A DNA stretch of 64,000 bases, from contig NZ_CP060704.1 in the NCBI RefSeq assembly GCF_014353015.1, positions 3,063,001 to 3,127,000 of the forward strand, given 5' to 3'. Origin of the DNA: Chitinimonas koreensis (GTDB taxonomy: Bacteria; Pseudomonadota; Gammaproteobacteria; Burkholderiales; Chitinimonadaceae). Within the stretch, counting starts at the first letter, position 1; each line of letters starts with the position of its first letter. The notes below the pieces were generated by a model. That model saw only the letters and a list, made by a program, of their open reading frames with translations, was not told the origin of the DNA and searched no databases. Position numbers and translations under genes: made by a program. This document shows positions 1-8,318 of the stretch, piece by piece.

Positions 1-489
1 GCGCTCTTGACCGCCCACCGCCAGGGCTTCCTGTGGCGCGGGCTGATCCGCTTCAAGGCGGTGCGCGCCTTCGCCGAGCAGTGCATCCGCGATTACAACG
101 TCAAGTGCGGCGGCCCCGCGGCCGAAGCACGCTCGCTGTCGGGCGGCAACCTGCAGAAATTCATCGTCGGCCGCGAAATCATGCAGGGGCCCAAGCTCCT
201 GGTGGTCGCCCAGCCGACCTGGGGCGTCGACGTCGGCGCCGCCGCCTTCATCCGCCAGTCGCTGATCGACCTGCGCAACGCCGGCGCCGCCATCCTGGTG
301 ATCTCGGAGGAGCTCGACGAGCTGTTCGAGATCTGCGACCGGCTGGCGGTGATCGCCAACGGCCGGCTGTCGCCGAGCAAGCCCACCGCCCAGACCAATG
401 TCGAGGAGATCGGCATCTGGATGAGCGGCATCTGGGACGCCACGCCGTCCACCGCCCAACCCACCGGAGTCCTCGCCCATGCTGCTTAA
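1..489 (+). CDS. Sugar/nucleoside-type ABC transporter ATP-binding protein, C-terminal part (cut by window edge)
   Basis: The reading frame is open from base 1, so the gene starts outside the window. What remains is the C-terminal nucleotide-binding domain of a two-domain ATPase of the kind that works with BMP-type binding proteins. The signature motif is seen as LSGGNLQK, followed by the Walker B region (LLVVAQPTWGVDVGAA) and the switch region (VISEELDEL). Walker B of this second half carries Q where an acidic residue is usual in active sites (VAQPTWG); in rbsA/mglA-like ATPases the second half is often degenerate. It overlaps the next gene by 11 bases and is followed by two permeases and a BMP protein, so it should power uptake of a purine nucleoside or base. 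The family assignment is secure; the substrate is inferred from the purine-catabolic neighbours. Confidence 0.85.
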   Translation, partial: ALLTAHRQGFLWRGLIRFKAVRAFAEQCIRDYNVKCGGPAAEARSLSGGNLQKFIVGREIMQGPKLLVVAQPTWGVDVGAAAFIRQSLIDLRNAGAAILVISEELDELFEICDRLAVIANGRLSPSKPTAQTNVEEIGIWMSGIWDATPSTAQPTGVLAHAA

Positions 490-1579
490 GCTCGAAAGCC
501 GCGCGGAACCCTCGCGCGCGATGCGCTACGCCTCGCCGCTCCTGGCGGTGGTCCTCACCCTGCTCGGCGGCCTCCTGGTGTTCTCGGCGCTGGGCAAGGA
601 CCCGGTCGAGGGCTTCAAGGTGTTCTTCCTCAACCCGGTGCGCGACCTCGACGGCATCGCCGAGCTGCTGCTCAAGGCCACGCCGCTGATGCTGATCTCG
701 GTCGGCCTGGCGGTCGGCTTCCGCGCCAGCATCTGGAACATCGGCGCCGAAGGCCAGTTCCTGGTCGGCGCGCTGGCCGGCGGCGGCCTGGCGCTGGCCT
801 TCCCCGACAGCCAGAGCCCGCTGCTGCTGCCCGCCATGCTGGTGGCCGGCGCGGCCGGCGGCGCCGCCTGGGCGGCCATCCCGGCCTTCCTGCGCACGCG
901 CTTCAACGCCAACGAGATCCTGGTCTCGCTGATGCTGGTCTACGTCGCGCAGCTCTTGCTGTCCTGGCTGGTGCACGGGCCGTGGATGGACCCGGACGGC
1001 TTCAACTTCCCGCAGACCCGGCAGTTCCAGGACAGCGCGCTCTTGCCGGCGCTGATCGAGGGCACCCGGCTCAACGCCGCCTTCATGGTCGCGCTCGGCG
1101 CCCTCTTGGCCGGCTACGTGTTCATGAACCGCAGCTTCCTCGGCTACAAGATGCGGGTGGCCGGCGAGGCCGGCGACGCGGCGCGCTACGCCGGCTTCTC
1201 GGCCCGCGCCACGGTGTGGATCGGCCTCCTGGCCGGCGGCGCCATGGCAGGCGTGGCCGGGGTTTCGGAAGTGGCCGGGCCGGTCGGCCAGATCACCGAG
1301 TTCGTCGGTTCGGGCTACGGCTTCGCCGCCATCATCGTGGCCTTCGTCGGCCGCCTGCACCCGGTCGGCATCCTGTTCGCCAGCCTGCTGATGTCGCTGC
1401 TCTACATCGGCGGCGAGCAGGCCCAGCAATACCTCAACCTGCCCTCGTCGATCTCCAAGGTATTCCAGGGGATGCTGCTGTTCTTCCTGCTGGCCTCCGA
1501 CGTGTTCATCAACTACCGCCTGCGCTGGACCGCGCGGCGCGCCGTCCGCCCGGCCGCCGTGCCGGCCGCGGCCCAGTGA
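479..1579 (+). CDS. ABC transporter permease, BMP-type nucleoside/purine importer (first permease)
   Basis: A 366-residue integral membrane protein rich in hydrophobic helices. The conserved NIGAEGQF stretch near residue 85 and the ARYAGFSA segment near residue 235 are typical of BPD_transp_2 permeases paired with BMP binding proteins (YufP/NupP type). The ATG at 479 lies inside the end of the ATPase gene, which indicates translational coupling. The second permease starts 10 bases after the stop. It should form half of the membrane channel. The exact substrate (guanosine, inosine, xanthine or similar) cannot be read from the sequence; the downstream purine enzymes suggest a purine. Confidence 0.9.
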   Translation: MLLKLESRAEPSRAMRYASPLLAVVLTLLGGLLVFSALGKDPVEGFKVFFLNPVRDLDGIAELLLKATPLMLISVGLAVGFRASIWNIGAEGQFLVGALAGGGLALAFPDSQSPLLLPAMLVAGAAGGAAWAAIPAFLRTRFNANEILVSLMLVYVAQLLLSWLVHGPWMDPDGFNFPQTRQFQDSALLPALIEGTRLNAAFMVALGALLAGYVFMNRSFLGYKMRVAGEAGDAARYAGFSARATVWIGLLAGGAMAGVAGVSEVAGPVGQITEFVGSGYGFAAIIVAFVGRLHPVGILFASLLMSLLYIGGEQAQQYLNLPSSISKVFQGMLLFFLLASDVFINYRLRWTARRAVRPAAVPAAAQ

Positions 1580-1589
1580 GGGGAAGGCC

Positions 1590-2522
1590 ATGGAAACCCA
1601 TCTGTTCACCGCGATCCTGTTCGCCACCATCGTGGCGGCCACGCCGCTGGTCATCGTCGCCCTGGGCGAGCTGGTGACCGAGAAGGCCGGCGTGCTCAAC
1701 CTCGGCGCCGAAGGGATGATGGCGGTCGGCGCCATCGCCGCCTTCGCCACCGCCCACCACAGCGGCAGCCCCTGGCTGGGCATGCTGGCCGGCATCGGCG
1801 CCGGCGTCGCGCTGTCGCTCCTGTTCGGCGTGCTCACGCTCACCTTCATGGCCAACCAGGTCGCCTCGGGCCTGGCGCTGGCGATCTTCGGCGTCGGCCT
1901 GTCGGGCTTCATCGGCAAGCCCTACGAATCGGTCGCGCTGCCGACCGTGCCGGCCCTGCCGATCCCGCTGCTGGCCGACCTCCCGCTGATCGGGCCGGCG
2001 CTGTTCCAGCAGCAGCCGCTGGTCTACCTGTCCTGGGCGCTGTTCGCGCTGGTCAGCTGGTTCCTCTACCGGAGCCGGGCCGGCCTGGTGCTGCGCGCGC
2101 TCGGCGAATCGCCGTCGTCGGCGCACGCGATCGGCTACCCGGTGATCGCCATCCGCTACCTGGCCACCGCCTTCGGCGGCGCCATGGCCGGCCTGGGCGG
2201 CGCCTTCCTGTCGGTCTGCTACACGCCGATGTGGGTCGAGGGCATGGTCGCCGGCCGCGGCTGGATCGCGCTGGCGCTGGTGGTGTTCGCCACCTGGCGG
2301 CCGCTGCGGGTGATGGTCGGCGCCTACCTGTTCGGCGGCGTGATGATCTCGCAGATGTTCGTGCAGGGCTCCGGCCTGCACATCGAGGTGCCGACCCAGC
2401 TGCTGTCGGCCCTGCCCTACCTCGCCACCGTGGCGGTGCTGGTGGTGATCTCGCGCAATCCCAAGCTGATCCGGCTCAACTCGCCGATCTCGCTGGGCCA
2501 GCCCTACCGGCCCGATGCCTGA
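1590..2522 (+). CDS. ABC transporter permease, BMP-type nucleoside/purine importer (second permease)
   Basis: A 310-residue hydrophobic protein, the partner of the preceding permease. The conserved segment VLNLGAEGMMAVGA occurs near residue 35, the counterpart of NIGAEGQF in the first permease, and the family-typical ARGWIALALVVFATW region occurs near residue 222. The ATG at 1590 has a GAGGGGAAGG ribosome-binding site just upstream. The ATPase, two permeases and the BMP protein further down make a complete importer (YufOPQ/NupABC order), with the binding protein last rather than first. Confidence 0.9.
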   Translation: METHLFTAILFATIVAATPLVIVALGELVTEKAGVLNLGAEGMMAVGAIAAFATAHHSGSPWLGMLAGIGAGVALSLLFGVLTLTFMANQVASGLALAIFGVGLSGFIGKPYESVALPTVPALPIPLLADLPLIGPALFQQQPLVYLSWALFALVSWFLYRSRAGLVLRALGESPSSAHAIGYPVIAIRYLATAFGGAMAGLGGAFLSVCYTPMWVEGMVAGRGWIALALVVFATWRPLRVMVGAYLFGGVMISQMFVQGSGLHIEVPTQLLSALPYLATVAVLVVISRNPKLIRLNSPISLGQPYRPDA

Positions 2523-2558
2523 GTCACGCCGCCATCCCGACATGACGACGCGACGACC

Positions 2559-2633
2559 CCGCAGGTCGGGTTTCATACCCGACGGCGACCTCGGCCAGCG
2601 GTGCTGCCGGGCATGAAGCCCGACCTACGGAAC
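2559..2633. repeat. Palindromic intergenic repeat, family C copy 1
   Basis: Two short hairpins in opposite orientation: AGGTCGGGTTTCATACCCGA on the left and GTCGGGCATGAAGCCCGACC on the right, with about 30 bases between. The same unit recurs at 43843-43924. It lies between the second permease and the BMP gene and could stabilise or separate the transcript segments. Confidence 0.75.
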
Positions 2634-2715
2634 CCCGCCGCGGCAACTGAACACCCCGTGCATTCCGCGGACCGGCGCCGGTCGGTCCCGCCCCATCCCA
2701 ATAAGGAGAGACGAC

Positions 2716-3795
2716 ATGCAACACGGCAAGAAAACCCTGCTCGCGATCCTCGCCGCGGGCCTCGTGTCCGCCCTGCCGGCCACGGCGGCCGAGCCGGCCA
2801 AGATCGGCTTCGTCTACGTGAGCCCGATCGGCGACGCCGGCTGGACCTATCAGCACAACCTGGGCCGGCTGCAGATGGAGAAGGCGCTGGCCGGCAAGGT
2901 CGCCACCAAGTACGTCGAGAACGTGCCCGAGGGCGCCGACGCCGAGCGCGTGGTGCGCGACCTGGCGCGCGACGGCTACAAGGTGGTGTTCGCCACCTCG
3001 TTCGGCTACATGAACCCGACGCTCAAGGTGGCAAAGCAATTCCCCGGCACGGTGTTCGAGCACGCCACCGGCTACAAGCAGGACAAGAACGTCGGCGTCT
3101 ACAACGCGCGCTTCTACGAAGGCCGCTACCTCAACGGCGTGATCGCCGGCAAGATGACCAAGAGCCACATCGCCGGCTACGTCGCGGCCTTCCCGATCCC
3201 CGAGGTGCTGCAGGGCATCAACGCCTTCGCCCAGGGCATGCGCTCGGTCGATCCCAAGGCCGAACTGCGGGTGATCTGGACCAACAGCTGGTACGACCCG
3301 GGCAAGGAGCGCGAGGCGGCGATGACGCTGATCTCGCAGGGCGCCGACATGGTGACCCACCACACCGACTCGACCGCCGTGGTGCAGGCGGCGCAGGAGC
3401 GCGGCGTATACGCCTTCGGCTACCACTCGGACATGAGCAAGTACGGCCCCAAGGCCCAGCTGACCGCCACCACCCACCTGTGGGGCGACTTCTACACCCG
3501 CGTGGTCGGCGAAGTGCTGGCCGGCACCTGGAAGCCGACCAACGTCTGGGGCGGCTTCAAGGACGGCATGATCGCGCTGGCCCCGCTGAACCCGGCGGTG
3601 CCCAAGGACGTGCGCGACCTGGTCGGCAAGCTCGAGGGCGAACTCAAGGCCGGCACGCGCCACCCGTTCGCCGGCCCGGTGGTCGACCAGGACGGCAAGA
3701 CCCGCGTGGCGGCCGGCCAGAGCATCAGCGACGCCGACCTGGCGCGGATGGACTACTACGTGCAGGGTGTGGCGAGCAAGCTGCCCAAGAAGTGA
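2716..3795 (+). CDS. BMP family ABC transporter substrate-binding protein
   Basis: A 359-residue periplasmic protein. It starts with a cleavable signal peptide (KK, hydrophobic stretch, ALPATAA before mature EPAKIG). The mature part has BMP-family landmarks: IGFVYVSPIGDAGWTYQH at the start, the FATSFGYMNPT segment, and GFKDGMIALAPL near the C-terminus. There is no lipobox cysteine, as expected for Gram-negative members. An AAGGAGAG ribosome-binding site precedes the ATG at 2716. It should capture a purine nucleoside or base for the upstream permeases. A separate start after a repeat-containing 190-base gap suggests its own expression level. Confidence 0.92.
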   Translation: MQHGKKTLLAILAAGLVSALPATAAEPAKIGFVYVSPIGDAGWTYQHNLGRLQMEKALAGKVATKYVENVPEGADAERVVRDLARDGYKVVFATSFGYMNPTLKVAKQFPGTVFEHATGYKQDKNVGVYNARFYEGRYLNGVIAGKMTKSHIAGYVAAFPIPEVLQGINAFAQGMRSVDPKAELRVIWTNSWYDPGKEREAAMTLISQGADMVTHHTDSTAVVQAAQERGVYAFGYHSDMSKYGPKAQLTATTHLWGDFYTRVVGEVLAGTWKPTNVWGGFKDGMIALAPLNPAVPKDVRDLVGKLEGELKAGTRHPFAGPVVDQDGKTRVAAGQSISDADLARMDYYVQGVASKLPKK

Positions 3796-3796
3796 G

Positions 3797-4032
3797 GCCG
3801 TGAAAGGTGAAACGTGAAAGGTAAAACGTGGTTCGCCGCTGCGCGGCTCGAGTTCGGGCAAGCCGGGCTTCGAGTGCGGCTGCGCCGCGTTTCACCGATG
3901 CGCTTCGCCTTTTCCCGCCCGCCCGAAACGTGACCGGCGCAGCCGTACTCCAAACCGGGCGGGCTCGGCCTAGAACTCGAGCCGCGCAGCGGCGAACCAC
4001 GTTTCACCTTTCACATTTCACGTTTCACATTC
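3797..4032. repeat. Long inverted repeat (about 58-base arms) between BMP and puuD genes
   Basis: The left arm (about 3799-3856) contains GTGAAACGTGAAAGG and GGTTCGCCGCTGCGCGGCTC. The right arm (about 3971-4029) is its near-perfect reverse complement, ending CACATTTCACGTTTCAC. The centre (3857-3970) holds further partly palindromic sequence. As RNA this would fold into one large hairpin filling nearly the whole gap. No coding sequence or transposase is visible. It may be a non-autonomous mobile palindrome or a strong transcript barrier. Confidence 0.8.
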
Positions 4033-4045
4033 CGTAGGAAACACC

Positions 4046-5329
4046 ATGGAATCCTATCTCGTCGACTGGCTCAACCTGCTCCTGCGCTGGTTGCACGTCA
4101 TCGCCGCCATCGCCTGGATCGGCGAATCGATCTATTTCGTGATGCTGGACAACAGCCTGCATCCACCCAAGAACGAAGAGAAGAAGAAGCTCGGCATGTT
4201 CGGCGAGATGTGGGCCGTGCACGGCGGCGGCTTCTACAACAACCAGAAGTACCTGACCAACCCGCCCGAATTGCCGGCCGACCTGCACTGGTCGTTCTGG
4301 AAGTCCTACGTCACCTGGCTGTCGGGCTTCGCGCTGTTCACCGTCATCTACCTGGCCAATCCCTCGTTCTACCTGACCAACCCGGCCAGCGCCTGGCCCT
4401 GGGCCGCCTCGCTGTCGGGCGGCGCCGCCAACGTGGTGGCGATCGCCTTCCTCGGCGGCGGCTGGCTGGTGTACGACCAGCTGTGCCGGCGCATCAGCCC
4501 GAACATGGAACGCGACGGCCCGCTGAGCTTCGTGGTGGCGCTGATGATGATCGGCGTGGCCTATGCCGCCAGCCACGTGTTCCAGGGCCGCGCCGCCTTC
4601 CTGATCACCGGCGCGGTGATGGCCACCTGCATGTCGGCCAACGTGTTCTTCTGGATCATCCCCGGCCAGCGCCGCATGGTGGCCGACCTGCGCGCCGGCC
4701 GCGCGCCCAACCCGCTCGACGGCAAGCGCGGCAAGCAGCGCTCGGTGCACAACACCTACTTCACGCTGCCGGTGGTGTTCCTGATGATCAGCAACCACTA
4801 CGCCTTCACCTTCGGCAGCGCCCATGCCTGGATCGTGATGAGCCTGTTCATCGTCGCCGGCGCGCTGATCCGGCAGTACTTCGTGCTGCGCCACAGCGGC
4901 CGCAACGTGGTGGCGCTGCCGGCCGCCGGCGTGGTCCTGCTGGCGATCAATGCCTGGGTCGCCACGCTGCCGGCGGCGCCGGTCGCGGCAACGCCCGCCG
5001 TCGCTGCGGCACCTGCCGCCGCGCCGATCGCCGCCGCTGCGGCGGCCGCGGGAACGCCGACGGCCGCAGCCGGCGGCGAGGCCGGCTTCGACCGGGTCAA
5101 GGCCGTGCTCGACGCGCGCTGCGTGTCCTGCCATGCCGCCCAGCCGACCCAGCCGGGTTTCTCGGCGCCGCCGGCCGGGGTCAAGCTCGACAACCCGCAC
5201 GACATCGCCGCCGCCGCCGCCCGCATCAAGAAGGCAGTGGCCACCAACTACATGCCGCTGGGCAACATGACCAAGATGACGCCGGAAGAGCGCCAATTGA
5301 TCGCCGACTGGACCGGCCAGGGGCAATGA
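4046..5329 (+). CDS. puuD: Urate hydroxylase PuuD (membrane urate oxidase with C-terminal cytochrome c domain)
   Basis: A 427-residue inner-membrane protein that oxidises urate to 5-hydroxyisourate. The N-terminal 300 residues carry about eight membrane helices and the family-typical HVIAAIAWIGESIYF and MWAVHGGGFY segments. A long Ala/Pro linker (about residues 305-345) leads to a C-terminal cytochrome c domain with a haem-binding CVSCH motif near residue 364, which would pass electrons to the respiratory chain. The ATG at 4046 follows a GTAGGAAAC-type ribosome-binding site. It is followed one base later by guanine deaminase, so the two are co-translated. Together with the importer this supports purine degradation via urate. 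Confidence 0.93.
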   Translation: MESYLVDWLNLLLRWLHVIAAIAWIGESIYFVMLDNSLHPPKNEEKKKLGMFGEMWAVHGGGFYNNQKYLTNPPELPADLHWSFWKSYVTWLSGFALFTVIYLANPSFYLTNPASAWPWAASLSGGAANVVAIAFLGGGWLVYDQLCRRISPNMERDGPLSFVVALMMIGVAYAASHVFQGRAAFLITGAVMATCMSANVFFWIIPGQRRMVADLRAGRAPNPLDGKRGKQRSVHNTYFTLPVVFLMISNHYAFTFGSAHAWIVMSLFIVAGALIRQYFVLRHSGRNVVALPAAGVVLLAINAWVATLPAAPVAATPAVAAAPAAAPIAAAAAAAGTPTAAAGGEAGFDRVKAVLDARCVSCHAAQPTQPGFSAPPAGVKLDNPHDIAAAAARIKKAVATNYMPLGNMTKMTPEERQLIADWTGQGQ

Positions 5330-5330
5330 C

Positions 5331-6635
5331 ATGAACCGATACGCCTTCCGCGCCTCGCTGCTGCACTTCCTGGGCGACCCGTTCGAGCTCGGTGCGCGCG
5401 CCATGCAGTATTTCGACGACGGCATCCTGCTGGTCGAGGACGGCCGCGTGGCCGCCATCGGCGACGCGCGCGAGCTGCTGCCGACGCTGCCGCCCGGCAC
5501 CGCGCTGACCGACTACTCGGGCAAGCTGATCCTGCCCGGCTTCGTCGACACCCACATCCACTACGCCCAGACCGACATGATCGCCAGCTACGGCGAACAG
5601 CTGCTGGCCTGGCTGGAGAAGTACACCTTCCCGACCGAGCGGCGTTTCGACGACCCGGTGCATGCCGGCGAGGTGGCCGAGTTCTTCGCCGACGAACTCT
5701 TGAAGAACGGCACCACCACCGCCCACGCCTTCGCCACCGTGCATCCGGCCTCGGTTGACGCGCTGTTCGGCGCGGCTGAGCGGCGCGGCATGCGCATGCT
5801 GGCCGGCAAGGTGATGATGGACCGCAACTGCCCCGAGGACCTGCGCGACAGCGCCGAGCGCGGCTACGTCGAATCGCAGGAGCTGATCGCGCGCTGGCAC
5901 AAGCGCGGCCGGCTCGGCTACTCGGTCACGCCGCGCTTCGCGCCGACCTCGACCGAGCGGCAGATGGAGCTGGCCGGCCAGCTGTTCCGCGACCACCCGG
6001 ACCTGCACCTGCAGTCGCACGTGGCCGAGAACCAGGGCGAGGTGGCCTGGGTGGCCGAGCTCTACCCGGCGCGGCGCAGCTATCTCGACGTCTACGACCA
6101 CTACGGCCAGCTCGGCGCGCGCAGCGTCTACGCGCACTGCATCTGGCTCGACGAGGACGACCGCCGCCGCATGGCCGAGACCGGCGCGGCGATGTCGTTC
6201 TGCCCGACCTCCAACCTGTTCCTCGGCAGCGGCCTGTTCGACCTCGACGCGGCGCAGGCGATGGGCGTGCGGGTCGGCATCGGCACCGACGTCGGCGGCG
6301 GCACCAGCTTCTCGATGCTGCGCACGCTGCACGCGGCCTACGGCGTGCTGCAGCTCAAGGGCCAGTCGCTGTCGGCCGCCCGCGCCTTCTACCTGGCCAC
6401 GCTGGGCGGCGCGCGCTCGCTCTACCTCGACGACCGGATCGGCAATTTCGAGGTCGGCAAGGAGGCCGACTTCGTGGTGCTCGACCCGGCCGCGACGCCC
6501 TTGCTCGAACGCCGCATGGCGCGCGCCGACGGCATCGACGACCGGCTGTTCGCGCTGATGATGCTGGGCGACGACCGCGCGGTGGCCGCCACCCACGTGA
6601 TGGGCGTGGCGAAGCATGTGCGCGACGCGCATTGA
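5331..6635 (+). CDS. guaD: Guanine deaminase
   Basis: A 434-residue amidohydrolase that converts guanine to xanthine. Metal ligands are visible in order: the HxH pair in GFVDTHIHYAQTD (near residue 70), the His of LQSHVAENQGE (near 230), the His of AHCIWLDED (near 267) and the Asp of GIGTDVGGGTSFSM (near 320). The segment YGEQLLAWLEKYTFPTE is characteristic of GuaD rather than of other amidohydrolases. Length matches the family. It starts one base after the puuD stop, so the two form one unit in a guanine to xanthine to urate route. Xanthine dehydrogenase is not in the window. Confidence 0.94.
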   Translation: MNRYAFRASLLHFLGDPFELGARAMQYFDDGILLVEDGRVAAIGDARELLPTLPPGTALTDYSGKLILPGFVDTHIHYAQTDMIASYGEQLLAWLEKYTFPTERRFDDPVHAGEVAEFFADELLKNGTTTAHAFATVHPASVDALFGAAERRGMRMLAGKVMMDRNCPEDLRDSAERGYVESQELIARWHKRGRLGYSVTPRFAPTSTERQMELAGQLFRDHPDLHLQSHVAENQGEVAWVAELYPARRSYLDVYDHYGQLGARSVYAHCIWLDEDDRRRMAETGAAMSFCPTSNLFLGSGLFDLDAAQAMGVRVGIGTDVGGGTSFSMLRTLHAAYGVLQLKGQSLSAARAFYLATLGGARSLYLDDRIGNFEVGKEADFVVLDPAATPLLERRMARADGIDDRLFALMMLGDDRAVAATHVMGVAKHVRDAH

Positions 6636-6642
6636 GTAAGAA

Positions 6643-6736
6643 AGCGCTTTACCGCGGAGGACGCCGAGGACACGGAGGCGAGCGAAAGTAAGTGGTCTTT
6701 CCTCGGCGTCCTCCGCGTCCTCTGCGGTGAAACGCA
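6643..6736. repeat. Palindromic intergenic repeat, family B copy 1
   Basis: An imperfect inverted repeat with left arm GCTTTACCGCGGAGGACGCC and right arm GGCGTCCTCCGCGTCCTCTG plus GCGGTGAAACGC. A second copy lies at 33233-33328. It sits between guaD and the next amidohydrolase. No protein coding is apparent in the 204-base gap. Confidence 0.7.
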
Positions 6737-6839
6737 GTATCCGATCGCCGTCCCTCACCCATTCCTCGGCCGAGGCACAGATGGGTTCTCGTCGGCACCG
6801 ACCGCGTAGATTCAACCCCTTACGCCAGGAAGACCGACC

Positions 6840-8198
6840 ATGCAAACCCTCCTCATCCGCAACGCCCACCTGCTGCTGACCATGGACGCCGCCCGCCGCG
6901 AGATCGCCGACGGCGCCGTATTCATCCGCGGCAACCGCATCGAGGCCGTCGGCGCCGGCATCGAGCTGCCGCAGACCGCCGACCAGGTCATCGACATGCG
7001 CGGCCACCTGGTCATGCCCGGCCTGGTCAACACCCATCACCACATGTACCAGTCGCTGACCCGCGCCGTGCCGGGTGCGCAGGATTGCGAGCTGTTCGAC
7101 TGGCTGCGCCGGCTCTATCCGATCTGGGCCGGCCTCACGCCCGAGATGATCCGCGTCTCGACCCAGACCGCCATGGCCGAGCTGATCCTCAGCGGCTGCA
7201 CCACCAGCAGCGACCACCTCTACATCTATCCCAACGGCTGCCGGCTCGACGATGCGATCGAGGGCGCGCAGGAGATCGGCATGCGCTTCCACGCCTGCCG
7301 CGGCGCGATGAGCGTGGGCGAATCGCAGGGCGGCCTGCCGCCCGACCGGGTGGTCGAGGACGAGGCCTTCATCCTGCGCGAGTCGCAGCGGCTGATCGAG
7401 ACCTGGCACGACCCGCGCGACGGCGCCATGCTGCGCGTCGCGCTGGCGCCGTGCTCGCCGTTCTCGGTATCGCAGGACCTGATGCGCGAATCGGCGCGCA
7501 TGGCGCGCGCCTATGGCGTCGGCCTGCACACCCACCTGGCCGAGACGCCCGGCGACGTGGCCTACAGCCGCGAGCGCTTCGGCCGCACGCCGGCGCAGTA
7601 CGCCGAGGAGCTCGACTGGCTCGGCGAGGGCGTCTGGCATGCCCACTGCGTCTGCCTCGACGACCACGGCATCGCGCTGTTCGGCCAGAGCCGCACCGGC
7701 GTGGCGCACTGCCCCTCGTCGAACATGCGGCTCGGTTCCGGCATCGCCCCGGTCAAGCGCATGCGGGCGGCCGGCGTCGCGGTCGGCCTCGGCGTCGACG
7801 GCTCGGCTTCCAACGATTCGGGCCACCTGCTGGCCGAGGCGCGCCAGGCGCTGCTGCTGGCGCGGGTCGGCGGCGACCCGGCCGGCCTCAGGGCGCGCGA
7901 GGCGCTCGAGGTCGCCACCCTGGGCGGCGCCGCGGCGCTGGGCCGGCGCGACATCGGCGCGCTGGCGCCGGGCATGTGCGCCGACCTGGTGGCCTTCGAC
8001 CTCGCCAGCGTCGATTTCGCCGGCGGCCTGCACGACCCGGCCGCCGCGCTGCTGTTCTGCGCGCCGGCCAAGGTCGCGCTGTCGGTGATCGACGGCCGGG
8101 TGGTGGTGCGCGACGGCCAGTTGCTCACCGTCGAGCTCGGCCCGCTGGTCGAGCGCCACAACACGCTGGCCCGGCAGCTGGTGAACGGCGAAGCCTGA
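6840..8198 (+). CDS. 8-oxoguanine deaminase-type amidohydrolase (AtzB/TrzN-like)
   Basis: A 452-residue amidohydrolase. The metal and catalytic motifs are NTHHHMYQSLTRA (near residue 63), GLHTHLAET (near 225), HAHCVCLDDHG (near 263) and GLGVDGSASND (near 318). The conserved FDWLRRLYPIWAGL and SDHLYIYPNG stretches match the group that includes 8-oxoguanine deaminase and hydroxyatrazine hydrolases. Placement beside guanine deaminase and urate oxidase favours 8-oxoguanine deamination to urate. The ATG at 6840 follows a CAGGAAGACC ribosome-binding site. A triazine or other aminopurine substrate cannot be excluded. Confidence 0.85.
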   Translation: MQTLLIRNAHLLLTMDAARREIADGAVFIRGNRIEAVGAGIELPQTADQVIDMRGHLVMPGLVNTHHHMYQSLTRAVPGAQDCELFDWLRRLYPIWAGLTPEMIRVSTQTAMAELILSGCTTSSDHLYIYPNGCRLDDAIEGAQEIGMRFHACRGAMSVGESQGGLPPDRVVEDEAFILRESQRLIETWHDPRDGAMLRVALAPCSPFSVSQDLMRESARMARAYGVGLHTHLAETPGDVAYSRERFGRTPAQYAEELDWLGEGVWHAHCVCLDDHGIALFGQSRTGVAHCPSSNMRLGSGIAPVKRMRAAGVAVGLGVDGSASNDSGHLLAEARQALLLARVGGDPAGLRAREALEVATLGGAAALGRRDIGALAPGMCADLVAFDLASVDFAGGLHDPAAALLFCAPAKVALSVIDGRVVVRDGQLLTVELGPLVERHNTLARQLVNGEA

Positions 8199-8215
8199 AC
8201 GCGCAGCGGCTTTTT

Positions 8216-8283
8216 GCAGGAGCGGCTTCAGCCGCGAACGGCGATCGGCTCGCCTCCGCCAATCGCGGCTGAAGCCGCGCCTA
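8216..8283. repeat. REP-like palindrome, family A copy 1
   Basis: The left arm AGGAGCGGCTTCAGCCGCGA and the right arm ATCGCGGCTGAAGCCGCGCC face each other across about 25 bases. It is one of five copies in the window (43938, 47158, 53409, 62299). It lies between the deaminase stop and the aldolase start. An open frame runs through it from 8214, but that is not a credible start for the aldolase. Confidence 0.85.
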
Positions 8284-8318
8284 CGAAGACCATGCGCCCA
8301 ACCCATGAGGAACCCGAG

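Noticed and set aside
248..1918. A 556-codon minus-strand frame over the two permease genes
   Set aside because: Shadow of membrane-protein coding sequence; Gln/His/Arg-rich with no recognisable domain.
8214..8318. N-terminal extension of the class II aldolase
   Set aside because: The segment is the family A palindrome, which recurs in non-coding places; ATG 8319 fits the family start.
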